From Massarina eburnea CBS 473.64 (lineage: Eukaryota; Ascomycota; Dothideomycetes; Pleosporales; Massarinaceae): a stretch of DNA of 64,000 nt. The stretch covers positions 1 through 64,000 of the forward strand of contig MU006803.1 in NCBI GenBank assembly GCA_010093635.1, read 5' to 3'. This document shows positions 35,186 to 45,971 of this stretch, in pieces. A program made the translations under genes and the position numbers. Numbering within the stretch: position 1 is the first letter of the stretch; each line of letters begins with the position of its first letter. Under the pieces are notes generated by a model, which ran no database searches, was not told the origin of the DNA, and saw nothing but the letters and a program-made list of their open reading frames with translations.

Positions 35186-36270
35186 CTTCGCGTCGTTTGC
35201 TTCACCGGTAGACGACAGCGTCCGTCCTAGATTTCCTCCGCTCGATGAAGAGAGACATGCGCAGCAGGCTCCCCTCTGTACGCCCTCGAGATATCTTGGA
35301 TTTGCGTAACGACATTTTCACGGACCGCCTACGATCATTTATCGTTGTTAAGTTGCCCCCTACCGAATCACCCGTGTTTTAAGCGAACGCACCCAGCTTT
35401 CTCGCCACTAGCGCGCTCATCACACGTCGGTCCAGCCATTCCATTTCCTGGACATCTTGTTTCCAAAAGTTTCTGTCGGACTTTCCTCGGAACCGACCGT
35501 CTCCCCATCATCGTACAACACGTCTGGACGGTGTTCTGCCGCCTCTCCTGTTTCCTCACACGGTCATCAGCCAACTTGCTTCCTCGGTTGGCCTAGCGCG
35601 CGATCAGCAACACCGTCCATTGTACCCCCTTTTTGCCCGTTTTGCCTCTTCCGGTTCCGGGACGCCGACACCTTGTCGTCCGGAGTCTCTGATGTGCTAC
35701 GGGCTTGTTGCCCTCTGTTCATCACAAGGCTGCCCATTTTTCTTTCCCTTACTCTGAATGCATAGCGAGGAGTTGTTACCCGGCATTTTGCGACTTTTCA
35801 CATTTTCGGCTCACGGTCTTGAAGCCTCTTTTTCCTGCCCTTTGATCATGGGCGTTGCACCTATCTTGGTGCTTTGATGGACCGACGGACCGACGGACAG
35901 GCGGGCGGATATCTGATCGATGGATGTTTTTGGCTCTTTGTTCGGCCTGGTATTGTGTTTGCCTTTTTTCTCTCTCTTCCATTCTCCCTTCTGATCCGTG
36001 TGCGGCTCTGTATGCGGTGGCGGCGGTTTTCTGTCCCTTCGGCCCGTTTGATTGGCTGCTGCTGCTGTCTAGCCGGTCATGCCTCGTGCCCCCTCTTGTT
36101 CTCTTTTGGAGGACTCGCTTGCCGTTGTGGGTTGCATATTTCGCTGCTTTGATCGCTGAACCTTTCTCTCTCTGGCTTTTTTGGGTCTGGGTTGGGTTGG
36201 GTTGGAGAGCCTGCAGGAGGAGGAAGAGGAGATGGTAGTAGTAGTAGAGGTGGAGGAATCTGATCATGTA

Positions 36271-36300
36271 TGCTATGCTATGCTGTGCTATGCTATGCTA
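36271..36300. repeat. TGCTA pentanucleotide repeat
   Basis: Six consecutive TGCTA units, one with an A-to-G change. Confidence 0.85.
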
Positions 36301-36632
36301 CACTCTGCTATTGGAGATTTTTTGCGTTGGAATGTGAATATTTAGTGTGGTGTAGTGACTCTTTATCTTGAATTAAATCAACCTTTCGAGGCAAGGAGGG
36401 GGGTGGTTTTTATATTAGATTTGATTTAATTTACTAGAAACACTTACTGCAGGAACTTGTACTTACTATCTAGGTAGACACTGTATATGTATGTGTATGT
36501 GTGTTATGTTATATATAGAGGTCGTTGTTCAATTAGTTTGTAACACACATAACGTTTATTAATTAATTAGTTAGTTAAAGCGTTGTATTGAGTAGGCTAG
36601 GGTAGGGTATGTTAATGTTAATGTTAACGTAG

Positions 36633-36656
36633 ATATATATATATATATATATATAT
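36633..36656. repeat. AT dinucleotide microsatellite
   Basis: Twelve AT units in a row within an AT-rich intergenic tract. Confidence 0.9.
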
Positions 36657-37452
36657 GTACCTTATCAAAGTAGAGAGAGAGTAAGAGAGAGGGAGTTTGT
36701 TTGTATATATAGATATATAGATAGTACAGTATAGTATAGTATTAAATACATTACACTAGATAGTTAGGCTACGTTAGGTTTAGATTATTAAATAGGAAAT
36801 ATACATAGGAGAGGAGTAGAGTGGGAGTAAGAGTCAGATATTAAGTCATTGCAAAGATAACTTAGTGCACTGTCTTTAGAAAGGGGAGAGATAGAGCGAG
36901 AGAGAAAGAGAAAGACATATACTATGTATACTATACTAAAACTATATGCTAGGGACTTGATATATATACAATTCGATACAGACAGAACAGGGCGGGACGG
37001 GAGGGACGGGAGAGGCGTAAGCTGAACTGAGCTCCTTATCATTCATCATACATCCGAGACGAGACGAGAAAGAACATAGGTGAGGTAGAATACACAAAGG
37101 TAAGCACAGAAGTAAATAAACATCACGAAGCAGAAGAGTAGGTGTTTGATTTAGACATGAATTCCTCTCATCTATTGCACGCAGCCAGCCAGCGCCGGGT
37201 AAGGGATGGAGAGAGGGGTGTGAAGAAAGCATAGGTAGGGACCAAATTTTTTTCGATCTAACCGGGACAACCGTAACGAAGTCCGGGCACCCTTCCAATA
37301 GGAAATTGTGTATGTTTACGTACACGTCGGTTCTACGCTTTCTTGCTTGCTCGCTTCTGGTACACGCCCATGGAAAGCAAAGTCTTGAAGTGAACACTAC
37401 TGGGGAGGGACGGGGGTAAAGGGGACAACAACCACCACCACACTAAGCTAAC

Positions 37453-39260
37453 TTAGGGCTTGCAACGGCCAAAGTAGCGCGGATACAGGCAGCAGTCGCG
37501 CACGGTATGCTGCTTGCAGAGCCAAGCGAGGAAGCGCTCGAGTCCGAGTCCATAGCCGCCGTGGGGTGAGCTTCCGTACCTAAAAGATGACTTTGGTTAG
37601 CAAATCTGCTTGCTTGAATGGAATCGAGTGTTTAGAGGAAAGGTTGGCAAACTCACTTCCTCTGATCCGTGTACCAGTAGTAGCTAGAGGGATCAATCTC
37701 CTCCCTCGCAAACGCCGCCATCAACTCCTCATGCTGATCGATCCTCATACTACCGCCCACAATCTCGCCGACGCCGGGCATCAGGCAGTCCACACTCTCG
37801 GTAACCCTCGGGTCCTCCTTGTCCTTCAACATGTAAAAGGCCTTAATCTCGGCAGGGAAGTGGGTCAGGAAGATGGGTCGGTTGATGATGTCCGTCATCT
37901 TGCGCTCGGCCGCCTCGGCAATATCGTCGCCGAACTTGTGCGGCTCGTTGTCTTCGTTGGGGATGTTGTTCTCGACGAGCCAGTCGATGGCATCAGAGTA
38001 CTTCATGCGCTTGAAGGGGCGTTCGGGCATCTGGAACTCCGGGTTGAGGTCGAGAATGTACTGCTTGACGGTGGGATCGGACATGGTGACTTCGAGCACG
38101 CGGCACATTACTTCTTCGAGATGGCTGAGCAGGTCGTCGAAGTGGATGAAGTCGAGCTCGGCTTCGATGTGCGTGTACTCTGCCAGATGTCGGCGCGTGA
38201 GAGACTTCTCGGCGCGGAACGACTTCTCGATGCAGTACACATCACCCATGGAAGGGAGGCAGGTCTCGAGGTACAGTTGCGAGGACTGCGTCAGGAAGGC
38301 TTCTTCGTTGTAGTAGGGGAGGCCGAAGAGGGTGGCGCCGCCTTCGACCATGGTCTGGACGAGTGCGGGCGGGCTGACCTTGCGTAGCCGCAGCTCCTTG
38401 TACACCGAGTTGAAGGCAAACTCGACGGCATCGCGGACGATGAGCACCTTGGAGGCCGTCTCGCCGCGGAGGGTCAAGTGTCGCAGGTCCAGGAGGGTCG
38501 CGTGCTCGGTGTCTTTGGAGACCTTGTTGGTGATGGCGTCGTCGCCGCCCGCAGCCTTCCAGCCCGGGTGTATCGTGTAGTAGTCGGCGTGCAGCTCACG
38601 GTTGTTCGGCGCGTGTGCGCCCTCGGGAACGCGCCTCAGCTCGCCGAGGATCTCCATGCTCGACTCACGGGTCAGTGTGAGGGCGTCGTGCGTCTTCGCC
38701 AGCTGTCCCTGGAGCACCACCTGCATGAAGCCATAGCCATCCTTGAGCGTGAGGAACATGAGCTCCTTCTGGCCACGCATGCGGTGCACTCGGCCAAACA
38801 CACGCACCCGCGTGCCCTGGACATCGGCGCCGTCGCCCAGCGTAATCTTCTGCGCATCCGTGTCGTCGAGCTTGATGCGGATGGGCGCGGGCCGGCTCGG
38901 GTCCTCTTGCAGCACAATCTTCTTCGCCTCGTCCAGCACCTTTTTGCGATCCTGCTCCTCCTTGCTGCGCAGCGCGAGTTGCTCTTGCTCCTTGTCGGCC
39001 TTCTTCTTCTGCGCCTTTGCATAGTTGACCGCCTTCTTCATGGCCGCCTTGGCCACGGGCCGCCATTCCAGGCGCGTGGCAGGGTCGGCGCCCTCAGCGA
39101 GCTCGCCCGTCAGACTCTTGCGCGTGAGGAACGTGTGCGTCTCGCCGTGGGTGAGGACGGCGAAGGCCAGCGTCTTGAACGGCAGGCTCTCGTCGCCCGT
39201 CTGGGTGGCGAGGTCCTGGCCGACATCTTCGTCGATGTGATACGTCTGCGGGGCTGCCAT
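37453..39260 (-). CDS. DED81: Cytosolic asparaginyl-tRNA synthetase
   Basis: Two exons (39260-37657, 37579-37453 on the minus strand) give 576 residues. The enzyme charges tRNA-Asn. A fungal/animal-type N-terminal domain of about 110 residues includes a Lys/Glu-rich helix. It is followed by the OB-fold anticodon-binding domain (VRVFGRVHRMRGQKELMFLT) and the class II catalytic core. Motif 2 is CIEKSFRAEKSLTRRHLAEY. Motif 3 is GGYGLGLERFLAWL, encoded only after the single 77-nt intron. The C-terminus is CCLYPRYFGRCKP. The absence of a presequence supports a cytosolic location. Confidence 0.96.
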
Positions 39261-39670
39261 GGTGACGGCAATTGGAGAGTGGATTACGGAATGACGGTGG
39301 TGTTGACGTTGCGCCGGTGGAAATTATATTGGGCGCGGAGGAGTCATTGGCCGGTGGTGGGGCAGACTCACCCCTCACCCCTCACCCCTCGCATGGCCGT
39401 GCTGAATGAAGCGCGGAAGGTTTCCGAAAGAGACTACCCCCTGAGTTTGCACTATCTTTGCGTGATACAGTCCTACCATCGCCTTCCTATCAGACGACAG
39501 AGTTGCATATTGGCATTGTTGTCCATGGGCGAATGAGGCAGCTGTGACGAACGTCCGGATTGGCCCCTCTTATTCGCTGACAAACATCGTGGGAAGGTAT
39601 ATGAAAGCTACAAGCACTTGTATTTGAATTGGCATCAAGGAAGAGAAGAAAGTATATTCAAGTGATAGCC
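39261..39670. promoter_or_regulatory. Divergent promoter region, AsnRS and DOPA-dioxygenase-like gene
   Basis: 410 bp between divergent starts. A short tandem CCCCTCAC repeat sits near 39370-39390. No gene seen. Confidence 0.35.
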
Positions 39671-40393
39671 ATGTCCGATCCAAGTCTCTACACATATCCG
39701 TCGCCGCTGGAAGGCTACCAGGGTCTTGAACCTCTTCCAAAGTGAGCCGCAACCTTGCCCTCACATGTCTCGCGTACCTAACATATCGCAGCGAGAAAGC
39801 GGAAGATGGCAAGTCCTACGTCAACCCACCAGCAGAAAAGAAGAGTGCGGCCTACAGCTCCTTTGTAGCTCCCATAACGAACGGCATACGTGGAGGCTTC
39901 GAGTAGGCCTAACCCTACCCCCAAAGAACAAACACAATTGACCAAATGGCAGCATCCACATCTACTACCTCCAAAGCGACGAAGAAGAGACCAAGTTCGC
40001 CAACGAGCTATGGGAGCGGATTCGGCGAGAATGTACGCCTCGCATCCATCCAAGACATTCACACGAGAACTGACACTGTACAACAGTCCCCGAACTCCGC
40101 ATCTACAGAGTCTGGGACAGAGCCATTGGCCCCCATTCTCTCGCCATGTTCGAAGTGAACGTCTTCACCCCAGGTAAATGAACTCTCCCGTGATCCGATC
40201 CAAGCCATTCTAAATCCATGCAGAACAATTCGGCGCTTTCATCCCATGGCTGGTTATCAACAGAGGGCCCTTGTCAGCGTTGATTCACCCGAACACAGGT
40301 GAAGATGAAAGAGATCATACACAGAGGGCGACGTGGATGGGGCATCCGCTGCCGTTGAACTTGAAACTGTTCAAACATATGAAGTTGAATTGA
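39671..40393 (+). CDS. DOPA 4,5-dioxygenase-family protein
   Basis: Five exons (39671-39741, 39792-39902, 39953-40032, 40087-40173, 40224-40393) give 172 residues. The family matches Amanita muscaria DOPA dioxygenase, which opens the ring of L-DOPA to give betalamic-acid pigments. Most ascomycete members have no tested substrate. Visible landmarks are HIYYLQSDEEETKFANELW, FPELRIYRVWDRAIGPH, MFEVNVFTPEQFGAFIPWL, INRGPLSALIHPNTGEDERD and HTQRATWMG, which supply several candidate metal-ligand His residues. All four introns are about 50-54 nt. The stop lies 59 bp from the end of convergent SRP14. Confidence 0.9.
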
Positions 40394-40452
40394 TCAAGTC
40401 GAAGCGATGTAGGGTGGAATTGCTTGGGTATATGCCTGGGTATATGAATCGA

Positions 40453-40914
40453 TCATGCCTTCCTCTTCTTCTTCTTGTCCTTCTTGCCCTTCTTCTTGTC
40501 TCGCTTCTTCAGTCCGCTCATGCCTGCCTTGCACGCCTCCGCATACCTCACAAAGAACGCATCCAGCCGATCCGACTGCACGACGGTCGAGAACTTGATC
40601 TTGTCCACATCTTTCCGGTCCGTCCCGGGTCGCTTGTCCGACTTGTTGTTGGTGGCGCGGATCAGGATCGGGACAGGGTCCTCGGGGTGCGTGTCCCATA
40701 GCGGGTCGTCGGCAACCTTGGTAGGCGAGGGAGGTACGAGTGAAGTGTCGAAGGTCATGCGTTTTTGCGTGAGGTAGACAGTGCCATGGCCCTTTGTGCG
40801 GTTGTGCTCGAAGAGGTTGCCGAGTTTAGTGAAGAACTAAAGGTGCAATTAGATTGGCGCGTCGGGCGCATTGGCAGCTATACACACCTCGTCATTCGAT
40901 AGATGTTCCGGCAT
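40453..40914 (-). CDS. SRP14: Signal recognition particle 14-kDa subunit
   Basis: Two exons (40914-40888, 40836-40453 on the minus strand) give 136 residues. SRP14 with SRP9/SRP21 forms the Alu domain of SRP and slows elongation during ER targeting. The start MPEHLSNDE joins FFTKLGNLFEHNRTKGHGTV across a 51-nt intron. The loop TQKRM and the C-terminal FFVRYAEACKAGMSGLKKRD are typical, followed by a Lys-rich tail (KKKGKKDKKKKRKA). Confidence 0.95.
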
Positions 40915-41117
40915 GGCTACTCTCTCTCTGGGTCTGTGTGTGTTTGAAGTGTGACTGAGAAAGCGCAGGAGAGACAGTATCTAGTACGTCGATGGGAATT
41001 GAAGGTGGGATGGGTCCGTGCGGCAGGCGCGCGGAAGCGGGGCCGGGGTTCTCTGTTAACTCCGACTCGAACTTTTTTCTGTGCATCATCATCACCATCA
41101 CCCTCGTCCACCACGCC

Positions 41118-43625
41118 ATGCGCCAACACGTGAATACCGGGCCTCAGCTGCCCAAAGCGCTACGCGACCAGGTAGGCGGTGCATATGACCGGCGCCAGAA
41201 TGCTCCCTCTCGTTATGGAGGGCCATTGAATCGCAAAGACCGCCGAAAAGCCGAACGACAGGCCAAAAAGAGCAAGCCACAGCAGCCGTCGGATACCAGG
41301 AGACACGGTCCAGCGAACCCCCAGCGTCCCGAAGCTGCCGAGTCGGAAGTAGACTGGAGCGAGGAGGAGGAAGACGAGCCCGTGAAGCCCGTGAAGCCTG
41401 TGAAGAGCATTCTCAAAAAGGACCTGCCGCCTAGGGAACCCTCGCCCCCAAGAGTCTCACGCGCTATCAAGGAAAAACTTGCCCAAGAAGATGCGGAAAT
41501 CGCAGCGCTCGAGAAAAGACTGGGTCTGAAGGGAAAGAAGAAGACGAGCTCAGGGGTGGACGACGGTCTGGAAGATCTCTTCGGCGACCTGGGAGGACTG
41601 GACGGCGACGACGACGACGACGACGATGAGGAGGAGGATTCGTTCGCTGCTGCGAGACCGTCCAAGAGGAAGAGGGACCAGGATGCGGAGTGGCTGGCGA
41701 GCAAGCGCCAGAGGGCGCTGGGAAAAAAGGTCGAGGAGGCGAATGAAGAGGCAGATCCAGAGTCAAGTCGTGATTCAGACAGCGATGGCGGCATAGAGGG
41801 TTTGGATTCCGACGAAGAGCTGGACGATGAAGAGAGCGACAGATTCGACGTCCAAGAAGAGGAACAGCCGATCGAGAAGCCTCGAGTTCGCGAAAACCCA
41901 TACGTTGCGCCCGTGACCGAGGCGCAACAGGCTGCCAAATACGTACCTCCTGCACTACGAAAGGCTCCGTCAACCGCCGATGCCGAAGTTCTGTCTCGCT
42001 TGCGGAGACAAACCCAAGGTCTCCTTAACAGACTCTCAGAAGCCAACATCATGTCAATCTTACGTGACGTCGAGCAATTATATCAGAACAATCCCCGTGG
42101 TTACGTCACTACGACACTTATCGACTTACTCATTGGTCTGTTGGCCGACGAGACAGTCTTGATCGATACCTTCCTCATACTTCATTCCGGCTTCATCGCT
42201 GCCGTATACAAGGTCATCGGTCCCGATTTCGGTGCGCAGATGATCGAGCGTATCGTTTCCGAATTCGACAGGAACTACCCGCAGAACAAGGCCGGGATTG
42301 GGAAGCATACAACGAATCTGATGTCTGTCATGGCAGAGCTCTACTGTTTCCAGATGATTGGAAGCAAGCTGGTGTTTGATTACCTCCGCCAATATCTCGA
42401 CGAGCTTTCGGAAATCAACACCGAACTGCTGTTGCGGGTCGTGAGAGTATCGGGTTCGCAGCTTCGCCAAGACGACCCGAGTTCTCTAAAAGACATTGTA
42501 CTGCTTTTGCAGAAGTCGGTCGCGAAAGCAGGAGAAACCACGCTCTCCGTGCGGACAAAGTTCATGATCGAGACCATCACCGACCTCAAGAACAACAAAA
42601 TGAAGACTGGGATAGCTGCTTCGGCTATCGTGACCGAGCACACTGTGCGGATGAAGAAGCAGCTAGGCACATTGAACACACGCAACCTCAAGGGCACTGA
42701 GCCGTTACGAATAGGTCTCACGGATATCAGGAATACCGAAAAGAAAGGGAAGTGGTGGCTGGTGGGAGCCAGTTGGCGCAATGATACCACTGGCGCAACC
42801 GACCATGATGCGCCAGTGCAAAAGCACAGCGAATCCGAAAGTATCGGTGCAAACGAGCAAGATGGCGAAGTCGACCTCTACCAACTCGCTCGGGAACAAC
42901 GCATGAACACGGACGTCCGAAGAGCCATCTTCATCAGCATAATGTCAGCCAGCGACTACAAAGATGCCCACATGCGCCTACTCAAGCTCAGCCTGAAGAA
43001 AGCCCAAGAAATGGAGATCCCACGCGTCATCGTCCACTGCGCCGGTGGCGAGGACACTTACAACCCCTACTACACACTCTTGGCCCAGCAGTTCTGCTTG
43101 GACCACAAGTCGCGCAAGTGCTTCCAGTTCGCCCTGTGGGATATCTTCAAGAACCTCGGAGAAGCAAAAGAAGGCGACGAGGATTCCGAAAATGAGGACG
43201 AAGGACCCAAAAGTGACTTGTCATTACGCAAGCTAGTTAACCTGGGTAGGCTGTATGGCACGCTGATGGCGAAAGCCGGACTCTCGATCACAAGCCTGAA
43301 GCCGCTAAACTTCCAGTACATCAAGCCCAAGACACGCAGACTCGTCGAAATCATGCTCGTGACCACCATTCTGGAGTCCCAGAAAGTCAAGGGCGCCACG
43401 AAACCGCAAAAGAAACACGACGCGAAGAGCCTGTTGAATATCTTCATCAACATTGACACCGCACCCGAAATGATTGCTGGGCTGCAGTATTTCATGCGCA
43501 AAGTCGTCAACAAGACGGAAATCACGGCCAGTACGCGGGAAAAGGAGACGGTTAGGTGGGCGTGTAAGGCGGTTATGGATATGCTAGAGCGCATCATGTC
43601 TACGACGACAATCGACGAGGAGTGA
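41118..43625 (+). CDS. SGD1: Nucleolar MIF4G-domain protein NOM1/Sgd1
   Basis: Intronless, 835 residues from the chosen ATG at 41118. NOM1/Sgd1 is nucleolar and acts in 18S rRNA production and 40S assembly, with the helicase Fal1. The N-terminus (TGPQLPKALRDQVGG) is basic, then comes a long acidic region with Asp/Glu runs. A MIF4G domain starts near residue 290 (LSRLRRQTQGLLNRLSEANI), and an MA3 domain lies near residues 600-700 (VRRAIFISIMSASDYKDAHM). An in-frame ATG at 40992 would add 42 residues unlike the family. I preferred 41118 because homologues begin near GP-x-LP-x-ALRD. Divergent from SRP14 by 203 bp. Confidence 0.92.
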   Translation: MRQHVNTGPQLPKALRDQVGGAYDRRQNAPSRYGGPLNRKDRRKAERQAKKSKPQQPSDTRRHGPANPQRPEAAESEVDWSEEEEDEPVKPVKPVKSILKKDLPPREPSPPRVSRAIKEKLAQEDAEIAALEKRLGLKGKKKTSSGVDDGLEDLFGDLGGLDGDDDDDDDEEEDSFAAARPSKRKRDQDAEWLASKRQRALGKKVEEANEEADPESSRDSDSDGGIEGLDSDEELDDEESDRFDVQEEEQPIEKPRVRENPYVAPVTEAQQAAKYVPPALRKAPSTADAEVLSRLRRQTQGLLNRLSEANIMSILRDVEQLYQNNPRGYVTTTLIDLLIGLLADETVLIDTFLILHSGFIAAVYKVIGPDFGAQMIERIVSEFDRNYPQNKAGIGKHTTNLMSVMAELYCFQMIGSKLVFDYLRQYLDELSEINTELLLRVVRVSGSQLRQDDPSSLKDIVLLLQKSVAKAGETTLSVRTKFMIETITDLKNNKMKTGIAASAIVTEHTVRMKKQLGTLNTRNLKGTEPLRIGLTDIRNTEKKGKWWLVGASWRNDTTGATDHDAPVQKHSESESIGANEQDGEVDLYQLAREQRMNTDVRRAIFISIMSASDYKDAHMRLLKLSLKKAQEMEIPRVIVHCAGGEDTYNPYYTLLAQQFCLDHKSRKCFQFALWDIFKNLGEAKEGDEDSENEDEGPKSDLSLRKLVNLGRLYGTLMAKAGLSITSLKPLNFQYIKPKTRRLVEIMLVTTILESQKVKGATKPQKKHDAKSLLNIFINIDTAPEMIAGLQYFMRKVVNKTEITASTREKETVRWACKAVMDMLERIMSTTTIDEE

Positions 43626-44538
43626 ATGTAGTGGAAGATATTAGTATATACCCCAAAGAAAGTATCGTATATTTAATCGTGAATCCGCAGTCTCCTTTCT
43701 TCATGAATGGTGGGTGGGATGGGGTGCGGTGAACCATCCACACTCTACGTCGTCATATCCTATCTCCGCACCATCCATATCTCCTTGTACGAAGCCCCCT
43801 CCCCCTCTCTTTTCCTACTTCCTAACATCCTCATATCTCTCTCTATTACCCCCACCATCCACACTCTTCCTCTTCTTCTTCATCTCCTATCCTCCCTTCC
43901 CTCTCCTCTTCTTCGCTTCCTTCACTTCCTGCTTCTTCTTCCACAACTACGAATACCCCCACGGTACCAGACATGCGGCTAAGCAGTGCCACGTTATGCC
44001 ATGTCAAAACAGAAAAGAATAGAAAAGAAGCGAAGATAGGCATATCTAAGCCTCTACCTACCCTTCCTTTTATTCTTCTTTCTTTCCTACTGTACGTGTG
44101 TACTAAATGACTAGCTAAAGTCACTATATACGACCTCTATACGTGATTTAATTCATAGGGTTTTTATACTTATAGTTTAAGTTTGTATGCGTCCCCGCCG
44201 CCGAGCTTTTTCTAGAAAAGGGATATCTAGTGGGAGGGTGCGTGGGGAGATGAATGTTTAGAGGTTGTTAGTTAAGCTTTCTGATCATTTTATGATGAGA
44301 TGAGATGGAGTGTTGATATTGATATCGTATTCTAGATAGGAAGAAAAAAGCCCTTCAAATGAGCCTCGTTATAGATAGATAGGTAGATAGAGTGAATATC
44401 AAACGCCGCACCGCACCATATAAATACAAACCGATAACATTAAGCCCAGGGCCCTCCATCTAAAACAACCAACCCGCATTCGCCTCAACGTTAATTAAAC
44501 AAAGTCACACCTATCAAAGGCCCCTATCTATCTATCAA
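43626..44538. other. Convergent intergenic region with pyrimidine tract
   Basis: No gene seen between NOM1 and the convergent ankyrin gene. Bases about 43785-43950 form a strongly C/T-rich stretch on the plus strand; the rest is AT-rich. Confidence 0.5.
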
Positions 44539-45673
44539 TCACGAAGACATCGACTCCCCCGTCCCAGCCCTCGACCTCGTCCCATCCGAAGGAGTAAACG
44601 GCATCCACCCCCCACCCCCGCGTTCCGTAGGCGTCATAGCGCGTCTCCTCTCCACAGGACTCCAATCCATACCCGGAGCCGGAAGGCCCGAGATAGCAGC
44701 ATCGTCTCTAGCACGGTGTCTATCTCCTCCCACCCCACCCACACTCTCCCCATCAGTAACAAGTCTCACCCCCGCATTCCGCTGCCTTTCCCTCTCCTTC
44801 TCCACACGCTTCCCCTCCGCCTTCTTCTTCTCGAACTCGATAATCAGCGTCTTGAAATACGCCTCCGCGGCCGGCGTCGCAGAGTAATGCACCGGCGTCC
44901 ACGAATACACGTTCTGCGCCAGCGGATTCGCCCCGTATTGCAGGAGCATGCGTAGGGCCTTGAGTTCGCCCGCCGCCGACGCGTGGTGGAGCGCGTTATT
45001 GCCTGCGTGGTCGAACGTGCCGAGGATGGCGGGCTCGAGGAGGAGGAGCGTAGGGATTAGGTGCATGGTTCCGGTTCCTGACCGGCAGGATAGCATGAGC
45101 TGTTAGGCGCTGTCAGTTTGGGCCCTTGGTTGGGGGGAGGGAGAGGGGGAGGGGATATGTCTGACAGCGTCTAGACCGGCCTTGTTCTGCAGCCCGATGC
45201 TCTCTGGGAACCGCTTCGCGAGCATGACGCCGGTTTCCTCTCTCCCGGCCATGGCTGCTAGCATGAGCGGCGTCTCGTTGTCATTGTTCACGCTGACGAC
45301 GTCGTCATCTTCGTGTCCGGCGTCGACGAGGAACTCCTACCATGCGCGCGTCATTAGCCTTGTCCCTTCTCATCCTATACACATCTAGATATCATATGTA
45401 TCTATCACACATGCGCGTGCACGTACCGCAATGGCGGTGAAGCCACAGTGCGCCGCCAGATGTAGAGACGTGTTGCTCCTGTCTTCGAAGTTTGGGTTGC
45501 GCAGATAGCCGCCGTTGTTCTGCACGATGCGCTTCACGAGCGCGACGTCGTTGAGAAGGATGGCCCGCCGGAGACGTCTTGGTACGTCAATCCTGCCAAT
45601 GCGTTACTTGCCGCTCAGCTCCGTCATGGTAAAGGTAATACACACATGTCGACAATATCTCGTAACAAACCAT
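44539..45673 (-). CDS. Ankyrin-repeat protein
   Basis: Four exons on the minus strand (45673-45654, 45592-45427, 45336-45166, 45099-44539) give about 305 residues. Ankyrin repeats are clear: NTSLHLAAHCGFTAIAEFLV, NETPLMLAAMAGREETGVML and NNALHHASAAGELKALRMLL, followed by SWTPVHYSATPAAEAYFKTL. A basic/acidic coiled segment (EFEKKKAEGKRVEKERERQR) and a disordered Ser/Thr/Pro tail follow. Such proteins are adaptors; the partner is unknown. Exons 2-4 are well supported by phase. The 20-nt first exon (MVCYEIL) has a weak GTCGAC donor and is uncertain. Confidence 0.75.
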
Positions 45674-45971
45674 GGCTAGCAATCGGTAGAGGTCAGGTAT
45701 TCAGACTATGTATCACGGTGATGCAGTGCGGGGAGCTGGGTAGGGGGGCACGGGGGTTGTTTTGGACGTGTGGAGGCGAGGGGGTCAGGGCTTATTGTAG
45801 GTCGGAGCTTGATCCATGACTTCTCCACATGTGCCTTCAGCGTCTATTCGCATACTGTCATTAAAGCTGTTCAAGCCTTCTAGGCTGATCTATGCATGCC
45901 CGCAAACAAGCAAGCCTATTTTACACATGACAAAGGCGGCGACTCGACGTCGTCGGCTCTATCCATCCCAT

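Larger units (their letters stand above)
35186..37452. other. 2.3-kb gene-free convergent region
   Basis: This is the longest gene-free host stretch. It lies between the 3' ends of RCO1 and the asparaginyl-tRNA synthetase. The first half is pyrimidine-rich. The second half (36240-37130) is AT-rich and full of short repeats (TGCTA units, AT dinucleotides, GTATGT, TTAATTAG). I see no coding potential, RNA gene or transposon ends. Confidence 0.5.

Noticed and set aside
38478..39536. 352-aa plus-strand frame
   Set aside because: Antisense to asparaginyl-tRNA synthetase, which is unambiguous. Leu/Arg/Val-rich shadow.
40992..41117. Upstream ATG for NOM1
   Set aside because: It would add 42 residues, including a hydrophobic stretch, that do not look like the basic N-terminus of this nucleolar family.
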